This document shows positions 34,101 to 43,858 of a DNA stretch of 64,000 nt, one piece after another. The DNA is taken from the NCBI GenBank assembly GCA_003550325.1, contig QKWP01001149.1, forward strand, positions 99,877 through 163,876, given 5' to 3'. This DNA comes from Gigaspora rosea (Eukaryota; Glomeromycota; Glomeromycetes; Diversisporales; Gigasporaceae). How positions within the stretch are numbered: the first letter of the stretch is position 1; each line of letters opens with the position of its first letter. A program made the translations under genes and the position numbers. A model generated the notes under the pieces. The model was not told the origin of the DNA. It worked only from the letters and a program-made list of their open reading frames with translations, and searched no databases.

Positions 34101-34603
34101 ATCCTAATATAATGCATACTCCAAATGCTGAATTAATAATTTGCTGAAATAACGAATTCAAATAACAAGCAGAAATAAGAATTTTTTAGTCAAAAAATCT
34201 GACTTAGATCAGAATGGCTATGTATAAAATTAAAAAATACAGGTTTTTTATGCATCACACATATATAACGCACAATTTTTTTGAAATTAGACTTTTACCC
34301 CAAAATAATGTCCATGTGCATACTTGAAATAACGTGCATCCCCTCAAAACAACACGCAAGTATGCATTATTTCACGTAAATACAGTATATATAAGAAAGA
34401 ATATATGATCAAACTTGTTCCGTAAAAGGATTTTTTAAAAGTGAAATGAAAACTCAATCTAAAGATAACATTTTAAGGATTGTAGAAGTGACATTGCATG
34501 TCATCTATCAATCAATATATATTGATACTTATCACTATATATAGATATTTGATGCATTTCTAAAAGAATCTATTATAAGGTATAATGAGCATGTAGTACC
34601 ATA

Positions 34604-35005
34604 TTGAACTTATTTTCCAATGGTTTAAACAAAAAGACAAAAAGAAAGAATATACACAAAATTATAAAAGACCTATTGCTCAATGTTGGCATGAAAATAC
34701 TCTATTCACCAAGTAACAAATGTATTATCTGCTATTTGAACATAAAGATATGGATTACTATAAACAATTATTCTATAGAAGAAGTTGCAAAAATCTATTG
34801 GCCTACTCCTAATAATTTGTATAATGAATCATTAAAATTTAGTAGTATTAATCTAATTGATGACACTCCTGTAGATACTTGGTACAAAAGTAATAGTTCT
34901 AAAACTTATTTCTTTTTAGCCTATAAAGCTAATAACAAAATCAATACTTTTTTCAAAGAAATTAATATAAAATATACAATAATTATAAATAATTGTCATA
35001 GCTGA
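34604..35005 (+). CDS. Unrecognised 133-aa open frame
   Basis: An open stretch with no stops and a normal-looking Trp/Pro content (IYWPTPNNLYN, DTPVDTWYKS), unlike the neighbouring mutated retroelement. It ends inside the inverted repeat of the MITE at 34992. I recognise no domain. It could be a small gene, an exon, or a remnant of the retroelement downstream. Confidence 0.3.
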   Translation: MNLFSNGLNKKTKRKNIHKIIKDLLLNVGMKILYSPSNKCIICYLNIKIWITINNYSIEEVAKIYWPTPNNLYNESLKFSSINLIDDTPVDTWYKSNSSKTYFFLAYKANNKINTFFKEINIKYTIIINNCHS

Positions 35006-35206
35006 AGCTGAAAATTAGAGGTCTCGATTTAAAACTATAAGCTCTGCTAAAATCTAACTATACTCTTTTATTATAAATCTAACCCTAAATTCTAATCTAA
35101 CTATAAAAAAAAATCATACAAAATGCATTCCAAAATTTTTTGTAAATTTTATATTAAAATATTTAAAATTTCCAGCTTTAGTCATTCCAGCTTCAGCCAT
35201 GACAAT
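34992..35206. mobile_element. MITE with GTCATAGCTGAAGCTG ends
   Basis: The left end ATTGTCATAGCTGAAGCTG pairs with the right end CAGCTTCAGCCATGACAAT. The interior has TCTAACCCTAAATTC. It is related in ends and interior to the MITE at 7075-7272. The TSD is uncertain. Confidence 0.6.
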
Positions 35207-37113
35207 AATTACCTACTGACCAGCCAACCTTGGTAGTTGGCATAAATAGAAACACTGTCTAAAAACTATTTACAAGAATTTAATAATTTTTTAGACTTAT
35301 TTGTACAACTTGATTTGGTAAAAACCTAATTCTTTAGCCTAAAATTGATTATACTTACCCAAAGTTCTATTTACAAATAATGAAAAACTTTGTAAGTCAG
35401 TTATTACTACTGTTCAAAGTCAAAACATTATAATATATTTTTTTTCTAATATTAACTCAATCCTTAATCAATCTTTAATAAAGATTTAATAGAGTAAAAT
35501 CAATTAAAATTATATTTAAAAACTACTAAATATTCATCTAATACTATAGCTCATACCCAATGTTAAATTAAAGCCCAAAATAAAAACTTTGCAATATTTA
35601 ATAGACGACTATACAAGAGAAAAATAAGAATAACCAGTTAATAAGGGTAATACAGATATATGAAATAGAACTTCTATTGTATCTACTGTATAATTACTTT
35701 ACAGGTGCCCACTTAGAGATAGACAAAGTAGTATAAAAAAAATCAAAATAGATATTATTGGCCTCAAATGTATAGTCATGTATGATAATTTATCTGAACT
35801 TGTGATATATGACAAAAATACAGAAAACTTTTAATACCTGGACTTTTACAACTAATATTTACCAAATATCTATTTCACAGAATAGGCTTAGATTATATAG
35901 AACTGCTTTCTATTACTATAAAAAAAATAAATATATTATAGTAGCCACAGATTATCTTACTAAATAGCTAGAAGTATGACCTGTACCTATAGCTAATTCT
36001 CAGAATACTGTTGGTTCTTGTATAAAGAAATCATATGTTGATATAATATTTTATATATATCCTAACAGATAGAGAAAAGTATTTCAATAATATGTTAGTA
36101 AAAGAATTAATACAAAAATTTGAAATACAATATCTACTGTTAACCCTGTACTATTCAAAACAAATGAATTAATAGAACAATTCAACCATACTCTATATGA
36201 ATTATTAGCCAAATTAGATAATTAAAGAAATCAATAGAATTCATTAATATTATCAATACTAATGTCTATAGAACAGCTAAACAATCTACTACAAAATTTA
36301 CACTATTCATGTTTACATATAGTAGTGAAGTTCAACTATCTATATTCTAGAGAGAAATTATTGAGGAAAATATATTAATGCATCTATATACCATTTTTGA
36401 AAACTCTCTAAAACTTGAAATAAAGCCAAGGTCAATATAGAAAAATCTCAAAATAAACAACGATTTTACTGAAATAAAAAAAATAAGAGAGTTAAATATA
36501 TATTTTAAAAAAAATAATCATGTTAATATATGACATGCATATCAGCAAAAGTTTATTTGAAAAACTATTTCTAAAATAGAAAAGATTATATGATTTATAA
36601 GCAGGTTATACAAAATATATACTGACTCTATACTATAGAAAGACTTATTTTAGATATACCAATAAACGCTCTGTTATTAAAGTGATATTATACATGCTAA
36701 AATATATAAGCATATTAGTACAGAACTATTGTTTACTAAATAGATACCTCTACTATCACAACTATTATATTTGAACTCAGTGCAAAAGAATCAAATGAAG
36801 TTCTCATTAATTTAGAGCCTTATAAAACAAATAAATCTCTAGAAAATAAAATTAGAAAAAATTATTGACCTCTACAAGATCAAGACCTAGGTGTATACAA
36901 ATATTATATATGCCTATTAACTTAGCAAACTTATAGAAAAAGAATTAGCTTTTCCAATAAAATGCATATTGTATACCCAACATATTATAGTATACTATAA
37001 AAAAGTTTCTATCTAAGCTTATCAACTTTTTAAAAATTACAGTATAGAGTCTATTTACTGCACCCATACTCTTAATTTAAACAAAATTTTGAGAATATTC
37101 ACAATTGACTTTG
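35207..37113 (+). pseudogene. Mutated Ty3/Gypsy-type polyprotein (integrase region)
   Basis: Retrotransposon remnant, one of the most AT-rich stretches. Readable pieces in order: an H2C2-like part, HLEIDKV (about 35710); RYYWPQMY (about 35750); IGLDYIELLSI (about 35885), with the first catalytic Asp; VATDYLTK (about 35950); LTDREKYFNN (about 36065), with the second catalytic Asp; and NELIEQFNHTLYELL (about 36165), with the catalytic Glu. This order is the DDE integrase core. Many conserved Trp, Arg and Gly codons are changed in the G-to-A or C-to-T direction (TKW to TK-TAG; an Arg to TGA; Gly to Glu). Upstream RT/RNase H is not readable. It is not functional. Confidence 0.65.
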
Positions 37114-37121
37114 CTTGTATA

Positions 37122-37486
37122 AGGACCCCGAAATATACATACACAGTGGCTCTCGATATAACGTAGTACCTTGGGCACATAGTGAGGGATTTTTTAAAAT
37201 CCACTTTATCATGAGTTTTATTAGTAAATCCATTATATCAAGTAGTATTTATTATGATGTAGATTTGAACCTTGATCCATTATATCAAGATTTTACTTAG
37301 TCTCCGTTATATCAAGAGCCACTGTGTAGATAGGTCAGGTTAATTATAGGATTACTAAAAAAGGAAAGATCTGTATAAAAACTTCAAAAATAAGCAAAAA
37401 TTACTATAAATAAAAAAGATTTGCATAAAAAACCTCAAAAATAAGCAAACTCATATCTGACCTATCTATGTATATTTTGGGGTCCT
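37122..37486. mobile_element. MITE with AGGACCCC ends
   Basis: Ends AGGACCCCGAAATATACATA and the inverse of AGGACCCCAAAATATACATA. Flanking octamers CTTGTATA (37114-37121) and CTAGTATA (37487-37494) agree at 7 of 8. Same terminus and TSD length as the MITE at 15639-15934. It contains a second element at 37142-37326. Confidence 0.7.
37142..37326. mobile_element. 185-bp TA-flanked MITE nested in another MITE
   Basis: Ends CACAGTGGCTCTCGATATAA and inverse CACAGTGGCTCTTGATATAA, bordered by TA at 37140-37141 and 37327-37328. The TA target and the CAGTGGCTCT-type terminus suggest a pogo/Tc1-mariner-type MITE. Confidence 0.75.
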
Positions 37487-37604
37487 CTAGTATAACTGTA
37501 TAAATAATATAATTAAATAGAAACCAATATGGGTAGTGCTCAAGGAACACTCCAAGTTTTATTTGTTATTATTTGCAAAGCTCATGAATAATAAGGGAGA
37601 TATA

Positions 37605-37977
37605 TGTTAATCCTTAAAATACTTTATAATATTATTAAACAGATATGTCACAGAATATTCAAACATGTAATTATAAAAAGAACATAGATCATTAAGATCA
37701 CATTGATCACAAAGATCATATTGATCACATTATAAATCATGAAGATATTAGTAATTTCATATATCATAGATCTAATATATCATTAATATATAGTTGATAT
37801 TATAGATATGTTTGTTCATAAACTATATAATAAAAATGTATAAATATATCAAGTCTTTTTCTAAGACAAAATAGTTGTCTACTTAAGTAGTTGCATATTA
37901 AATAACTCACTTATTTTAATAAAAATTGTTTCTTCATATACTGATTTATTAAATAAACTAAACTAGAACCCTGAACA
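37605..37977 (+). mobile_element. Possible LTR of the Gypsy remnant
   Basis: A purine tract AATAAGGGAGATATA (about 37590-37604) is followed by TGTTAATCC. A plausible TG...CA unit ends CCTGAACA at about 37977, with AATAAA-type words before the end. This fits a 3' LTR located after the integrase. No second LTR is seen, so the call is tentative. Confidence 0.35.
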
Positions 37978-38290
37978 ATCTATATGAGATCATATTTGAA
38001 AAACTGCTAATACAGACTCTTTTTTTAAAAAAGGTTATATTTGAAAAGTAGGTATTGGATAAAAAAGGTTATATTTGAAAACAGTTAATAGGCAAAAAAA
38101 GTATATTTAAAAAAATGCTAATAGGGAAAATTTTATAAATTTTATATTGAAATGTGCTAATAAATAAATAAAAATACAAAAATTAAAAAAATAGCGTAAA
38201 CTAGTTTTTTTTAAAGTTTTTTTTTTATATTTTATACAATATATATTTAAAAAATATGGCAAATTATGCATTTATTGAGCTTAATATATA
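37978..38290 (+). repeat. AAAGGTTATATTTGAAAA repeats and AT-rich DNA
   Basis: GTTATATTTGAAAA-type words recur four or more times between 37990 and 38110. No coding signal. Confidence 0.5.
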
Positions 38291-38294
38291 TTTT

Positions 38295-38740
38295 ATTTTA
38301 TTTTTTTTTGTTTTTTTAGAGAATATAACTCTGGTTTTTGTTTTTTTTAGAGAATATAACTTTGTTTTTTTTAGAGAACAAAACTTTGTTTTTTTTTAGA
38401 GAACATAATACTTTTTTTGTTTTTTTTTTGTTTATTTTTATATTTTATACAATATTTATTTATAATATATGGCAGATTATACATTAAATAGGTTTAATAA
38501 AATTTTTTTTTTTTTAGAGAATATAATTCTGGTTTTTGTTTTTTTATAGAGAATGTAACTTTGTTTTTTTTTTAGAGAATAGAACTTTGTTTTTTTTGGT
38601 TTTTTTTAAAACAACATAACTCTGTTTAACATAACTCAGTTTTTTTTTAAAGAATATAACTTTGTTTTTTTTTGTTTTTTTTTATTAGAGAACATAACTC
38701 TGTTTTTTTTTTTTTTTAGAAAATGTTATATTTCAAAATT
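38295..38740 (+). repeat. T-rich minisatellite TTTTTTTAGAGAATATAACTTTG
   Basis: About ten imperfect units of roughly 25-35 bp. Each has a long T-run followed by AGAGAA[TC]ATAACT[CT]TG. Two blocks are separated by an AT-rich stretch at 38440-38500. Non-coding. Confidence 0.8.
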
Positions 38741-39329
38741 GAGTAAAAGTTCTATCAAAATATAGCTTATATATACTAATATAAAAGTGCTAACAAAAAA
38801 AAATTTACTATGATGCTCAATTATAAGCTTATATAGATAATTTGGGTCCTACTGAACTTGTATTTTTATATATGTATAAACCTGATTACAATTTATTAAT
38901 GATTAATAATATTGATCATATGACTACTGTAAGAGTCTTCATATTCCCTAAAAATTAGAATTTTTAGTTATAGTTTATCATAAACTGTTATGTCTATTTG
39001 TATCTTCATATATATTTAGCTAATTGGCTCATTTGTAAAAGCAAATTATACAAAACCTCTTAATAATCAATATTTAGCAATATGTATTGAATTGAAGCAT
39101 TCATTTATTATCAATTTGTTTATTCAAATTAGTTTAAGAGGCAATTCAAGTATAATATTACTATGTCATATTGCATTGGAGTAGATGATCAATTATATAT
39201 CAAATTTATATAAGGTCTAATAATAAAATTGTAGTACAGTTATCTCTTCCTATAGTAACACCCAATATCAGGCCCAGGATATGTCCCCTTAAAATAGATC
39301 AAAATGCTGTTTATAATTAAAATTTTTAA
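38741..39329. other. AT-rich intergenic, no gene seen
   Basis: Contains a partial copy of the dispersed repeat at 46530-46620 (about 39160-39235). Otherwise nothing recognised. Confidence 0.5.
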
Positions 39330-39780
39330 AAAAATATATGATTTACTATATAACTTTAATATATTAAATTTATAAATTTTTAAATATTTGACAGAAATTT
39401 AAACATTAACAATATTATATTAATAAATATTTTTTTACTATGCAAATAATATCTAATCAGTTTGTAATTTACTTTATATTTTCATATATTAATAAAATTC
39501 TTGCCTTGAATCAGTACAAGATTAAACATTTAGCATGCCCAGTTTTGATTATATTATTTAATTAAGTAGTTAAAAGTAACAAATATTTTTTTATCTAATT
39601 TTAACTATAATGTTTGTATTTATGAAATTAATAAAAGATATTATTTGTATATTAATATTCTATATTACTTTTTAATCTATAATTCATATATAACTAAATT
39701 TTTTTTAAACTTTGGCAAATCTTGCTTTTGCTTTATTTATAGTGTATATATATACATGATCATATACAAATTTTTAATTT
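39330..39780 (+). repeat. Dispersed repeat shared with 47340-47700
   Basis: Aligned over about 370 bp (for example TATTAATAAATATTTTTTTA, TGCCTTGAATCAGTACA). Several differences between the copies are A here versus G at 47 kb, or T versus C. Confidence 0.65.
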
Positions 39781-39789
39781 ATTAATACA

Positions 39790-40222
39790 AGCCCGACATC
39801 ATTCAGTTACTTCTATCAGCACCTAAATGCAACTCTCTGCAGTCAACCTCTGGAGAGGTCGACACTGAGGAAACCCTTATGAAGTTACTATCCAACCCAG
39901 AATTCACCAAGTCAGCTCGGTGGCGCTACGAGTTTATGTCATATCATGTGTTTTAGACTTAGGCCTCACATTACGTCTCGTGACTTCAGTTATTCCAAAT
40001 CAGAATACTGGTACAGCTTTTTTCACAGCAACAAATTCTTGAAATAACAGCTGCCAATTAAGTTCATCATATGATATCCCAGGTCCCTATGACCCTGAAG
40101 GTCTCCCACGGTGTTTTAGTTCCCTAACCGACTGGCTTTTTATTATTTTGCTTTTGAAAGGAATTGAACCAGCAGCCTTGTGATTTGTATCCTCGGAGCA
40201 TAACTGCTATGCTATCGACCTG
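39790..40222 (-). mobile_element. tRNA-derived SINE
   Basis: On minus, a tRNA-like head is visible: a box-A-like AGCATAGCAGT (about 40204-40216) and a box B GGTTCAATTCC (about 40160-40170), spaced as in pol III internal promoters. A non-tRNA body of about 350 bp runs to an A/T-rich tail near 39790. The element at 57175-57620 shares a body block (CC[AG]GGTCCCTA ... CGGTGT). The head is too degenerate to be a working tRNA gene. Confidence 0.6.
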
Positions 40223-40319
40223 GAGGACTATATATGACTAAAATTATCAAATCTGTGGTCACAGATATCACTATGAATATTATGTTACATTATAATATGG
40301 CTGTTGTTATTGTAATTAC

Positions 40320-40737
40320 AATATAAAAAAGTTACTGAAAGCTTAGAAAAAGGTCCAAACAAACTTACTGAAGAGGAACTAGAAGAAAGGGAAGAACCCA
40401 CACAAGCAAACACAGCAGAAATGCACAATAACTTTGTAAATGCACTTGAGGCCAGTGTTGTACATTTTCGTTGTCCCAGCTTTTTTTTTGCTATGTCCCA
40501 AAGTCCCAATGTCCCAGCATCCCAAGTGTCCCAACTATGTCCCATAATTAATAAATAATTTAAAAAAATATATGATTATATATTTTTTTAGGTGATGAAC
40601 ACATTTCTAATTAAATTATCTTAAATAAAATTTTAAGTAATTTCAATTTATAAAATTGTCTTAAAATGTCCCAAAATGTCCCAACTTACGTCCCAACTGT
40701 CCCATGTACAACACTGCTTGAGGCTGTGTTTTGTTGG
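40320..40737 (+). pseudogene. Exon-like coding fragment split by a MITE
   Basis: KKVTESLEKGPNKLTEEELE and REEPTQANTAEMHNNFVNAL read open on + up to the MITE at 40453. After the MITE, the duplicated CTTGAGGC leads into GCTGTGTTTTGTTGGTAA. With the MITE removed, the frame continues ...NALEAVFCW and stops. The fragment is hydrophilic and helical-looking. I recognise no domain. The opposite-strand frame 40285-40545 is a shadow. Confidence 0.4.
40453..40716. mobile_element. 264-bp hAT-like MITE (CAGTGTTGTACAT ends)
   Basis: Ends CAGTGTTGTACAT and its exact inverse. The perfect TSD CTTGAGGC is at 40445-40452 and 40717-40724. The interior, rich in GTCCCA/TGTCCC words, is related to 32126-32448. Confidence 0.85.
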
Positions 40738-40839
40738 TAATTTTGCTTTGTTTTAGCTTTTAATAAAATGTTTCAAAATGTGTGATCTCCTGCGATCTTC
40801 AACATTTATATAACAAAAAGTATACAACTAAGCTTGACT

Positions 40840-41210
40840 TTCATATTAGAAAAGTTCTAATTCGCTAAACCCGGTCTGTGAAATTATTATTTTTTTTTTA
40901 TTTTTTTACCGAATCAACCAATCATATTTATAATCGTCCAATGATCATCAGTTGATCATCTGATCTAAACAACCAACACGAACAAACCTCAACCATGCTT
41001 GACGATAGTCATGCTAAGGTTATTANTAAGCTTGTACTTTTTGTATTAGAAAAGTTCTAGTTCACTAAACCGGTTGCGATTTTTTTTACCGAATTAACCA
41101 ATCATATTTAGTAATCGTCCAATGATCATCAGTTGATCATCTGATCTAAACAACCAACACGAACAAACCTCAACCATGCTTGACGATAGTCATGCTAAGG
41201 TTATTATCGC
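40840..41210 (+). repeat. Tandem duplication of about 185 bp around an N
   Basis: The block ending CATGCTAAGGTTATTA occurs before and after the N at 41026. The first third of the copies differs (for example AAACCCGGTCTGTG versus AAACCGGTTGCG), unlike the exact duplication at 11811. It could be two haplotypes joined, or a real duplication. Confidence 0.6.
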
Positions 41211-42000
41211 GAGAATCCTCACATGAAACAAAGCCCTATGAAATTATGAAATTGCTATTTATGGTTTTTAGGGAATAAGAAAGAAATATAAAAGATTGAG
41301 AAAAATTTGGAAGCGATAAGTGCTTTTTCTTCACTGCCTGATTTAACGCAAATCAAAAAACAAATTAGCGATGTTAATCAACAGAATTTCAATCTGCTAA
41401 AAATTGGTAGACACGAACGATTCATTTGCTCAGCTATGGTTACGAATATGAAATAGGAGTAAAAAAAAAAAAAATTCACGTATGACCAAAAATCAGCAGA
41501 TACAAATAATTCTAACGGAATGTATACCTACAGTGCAATAAATCTAAGAATCGCGATCATGCCTTATAATGACAAATACATGCATTGAAATCCTAAATCA
41601 TTAAGAACAATAAAACGTGCATGCAAATACTTTATTGAAGTCGATAATTTAAGAAATATGAATTTTAATGTGTATCTAATTGGCGTAATCTCGTAATCTG
41701 TAACCTATAATCAATTTACACATTAAAATTAAATTATTAACTTTAATAAATTTAAGTATTTAATTTCATTGATTATGTTTTGTCTCTATAAAGTGTGTAA
41801 TTGTGGTATACATGCACTGTACGTACAGTACATGCGTACGTACATATATAGCTTATAATTTTTAATACGATAACTAAACCAATAAGAAATTTCCCGCTCC
41901 TGATTTTAGCGCAACTACCTTATTAATAATAAATATCAATGTAGATCATATTGCGATTAATAAATACAGTACAAAATGTATAAATACAAATAGGATTGCA
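41190..42000 (+). repeat. Segmental duplication shared with 49400-50450
   Basis: Near-identical over several hundred bases (GACGATAGTCATGCTAAGG, GATCATGCCTTATAATGACA, TACATGCGTACGTACATATA). The 49-kb copy carries a 238-bp Harbinger-like insertion that is absent here. No gene is recognised in it. Confidence 0.75.
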
Positions 42001-43858
42001 AATACAAAAAATACATATGCGATGTAACCATAAATATGAAAAAGCATTGGACAATATACAATACTTTATAATTTATTAAAGAAAACTATATAATAAAATA
42101 AAAATCTATATCGATCTTAGGATCTGAGATTTAATTTTTGTGATTTTAGGTTGGTTAAAGTCCTCTCATTGAGAGGATCATTTTGGTGGTCAGGTCAAGA
42201 AATTGATTAACAATAACTAGTGGTATACACAATATAGATATTCATTAGTTGATGATAAATTGGCAAACAATGAATGTAGGAAATGTTCTGATATACAATT
42301 ATTCAGCATAAAGTACTAACCTATAATTTTTCAAAGACAAAAACGAATAAAAACTAAAATACTTTAATATCACTAGAAATTTTGGCAAGGAATGACCGGC
42401 CCGGTCGACCGGCCAGAACTTTTTTAGGATCGACCCATCCCATGATATTCGCATTGGCCCGTATATAGTGTATACGTACATATAAGGTCAAGTTAAATCC
42501 GTATGGGTAAAATATAATACCGTATTCCGCCAAAGTATCACTCATGTATTGTGCCACTATAAAATATCCGGAAATTTTGCGATAGCTTAATTTGGTGACA
42601 CTTTTAATAAAAACTTAAATAATGCATATAAATATTTCTTTGCAACGCATTTACCTCTCAATATTTATCAATATTAACCTCCCCTGACATTGATCACCGG
42701 AATTTTGATAATTACGTTACCTACTGACGATCGTAGCCAAATATACAATTTTTTTTTAATGAGAAAATTAAACTTGGCATAGTAAGTAAAGTTGTACAGA
42801 ATAACATACTCTAAAATTTTTAGGCATTTAAAATAAAATTTTATTAAGTCGTATTTAGCATTTTTGATCAAAAAAACGAAAATTAAAAATTTTTTATTAG
42901 GTCGACGCATTTTAAAACCTTATTATAAATACTAAATGGTTTTAAAATATGATATTCTCCATACCTAAAAGCATATATGATTAAATTTTCATAGAGCAAT
43001 TCACAAAAGTTCTCATAAAATATTGAGTTTAATTAAAAACTTTGATAAATAAAAAAGCTGCAATTTTCGACTTTAAAATTCGGCATAATTAACTGTTGTA
43101 AATTTTTATTAAAACTCTCCCAAAATAAAGTATTTAAGTATTTATTATTTAATACATATATGTTTATTTTTTATAAGCTATTCTAATACAAATTTTATAA
43201 TGTTCTAGTATATCGAATTTTAAGGTACGAAAATTGCAGCTTATTTATTTGTCAAAATTTTTAATTAAACTCAATATTTTATGAGAACTTTTGTGAATTG
43301 CTCTATGAAAATTTAATCATATATGTTTTTAGGTATGGAGAATAACATATTTAAAACCAATTAGTAATTATAATATGGTTTTAAAATGCGTCGACTTAAT
43401 AAAAATTTTTTAATTGTCGTTTTTTTGATCAAAAATGCTAAATACGACTTAATAAAATTTTATTTAAAATTTAGAGTATATGCAAATCGTTATTCTGTAC
43501 TAACTTTACTTACTATGCCAAGTTTAATTTTCTAATTAAAAAAAAGTTGTATATTTGGCTATGATCGTCAGTAGGTAACGTGATTATCAAAATTTCCCAA
43601 TGTGTCCAATATTATAATATTCAATCTTTAGTATTCGATCAGAGTTTTGTAAATTCAAAAACAAATAGTATTGGGATTTTAAGTTTCAAAATACCAAAAA
43701 TACCCAAATTTGTGAGGAGTATTTTGTGAACGGAATACAGTTACTGTACCACTTATGTAATAAGAAATCAAATATAAACGATGAGAAAAAGATATGACTC
43801 TTATATGAACTCAAATTAGCATACTTCAGTGTATTCATCTCAATTCTCATATTATAAA
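42001..43858 (+). repeat. Upstream segment of P450 copy C, with fold-back insert
   Basis: The parts before about 42678 and after about 43611 match the upstream DNA of copy B. The difference is the inserted fold-back element. No separate gene seen. Confidence 0.7.
42678..43611. mobile_element. 0.93-kb fold-back element with arms of about 400 bp
   Basis: The left arm from about 42678 (CCTGACATTGATCACCGG, ACGTTACCTACTGACGAT) is the inverse of the right arm ending about 43611 (ATCGTCAGTAGGTAACGTGA). A loop of about 130 bp lies near 43083-43215. A second, truncated copy is at 56508-57131. The corresponding site upstream of P450 B has no such insert. No coding capacity. Confidence 0.8.

Noticed and set aside
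40140-40225. Functional tRNA gene on minus
   Set aside because: Boxes A and B are visible, but the cloverleaf looks degenerate and a long non-tRNA body follows, which indicates a SINE.
40285-40545. 86-codon minus-strand frame with poly-Ser
   Set aside because: Shadow of the + strand exon fragment and the MITE; it crosses the MITE boundary.
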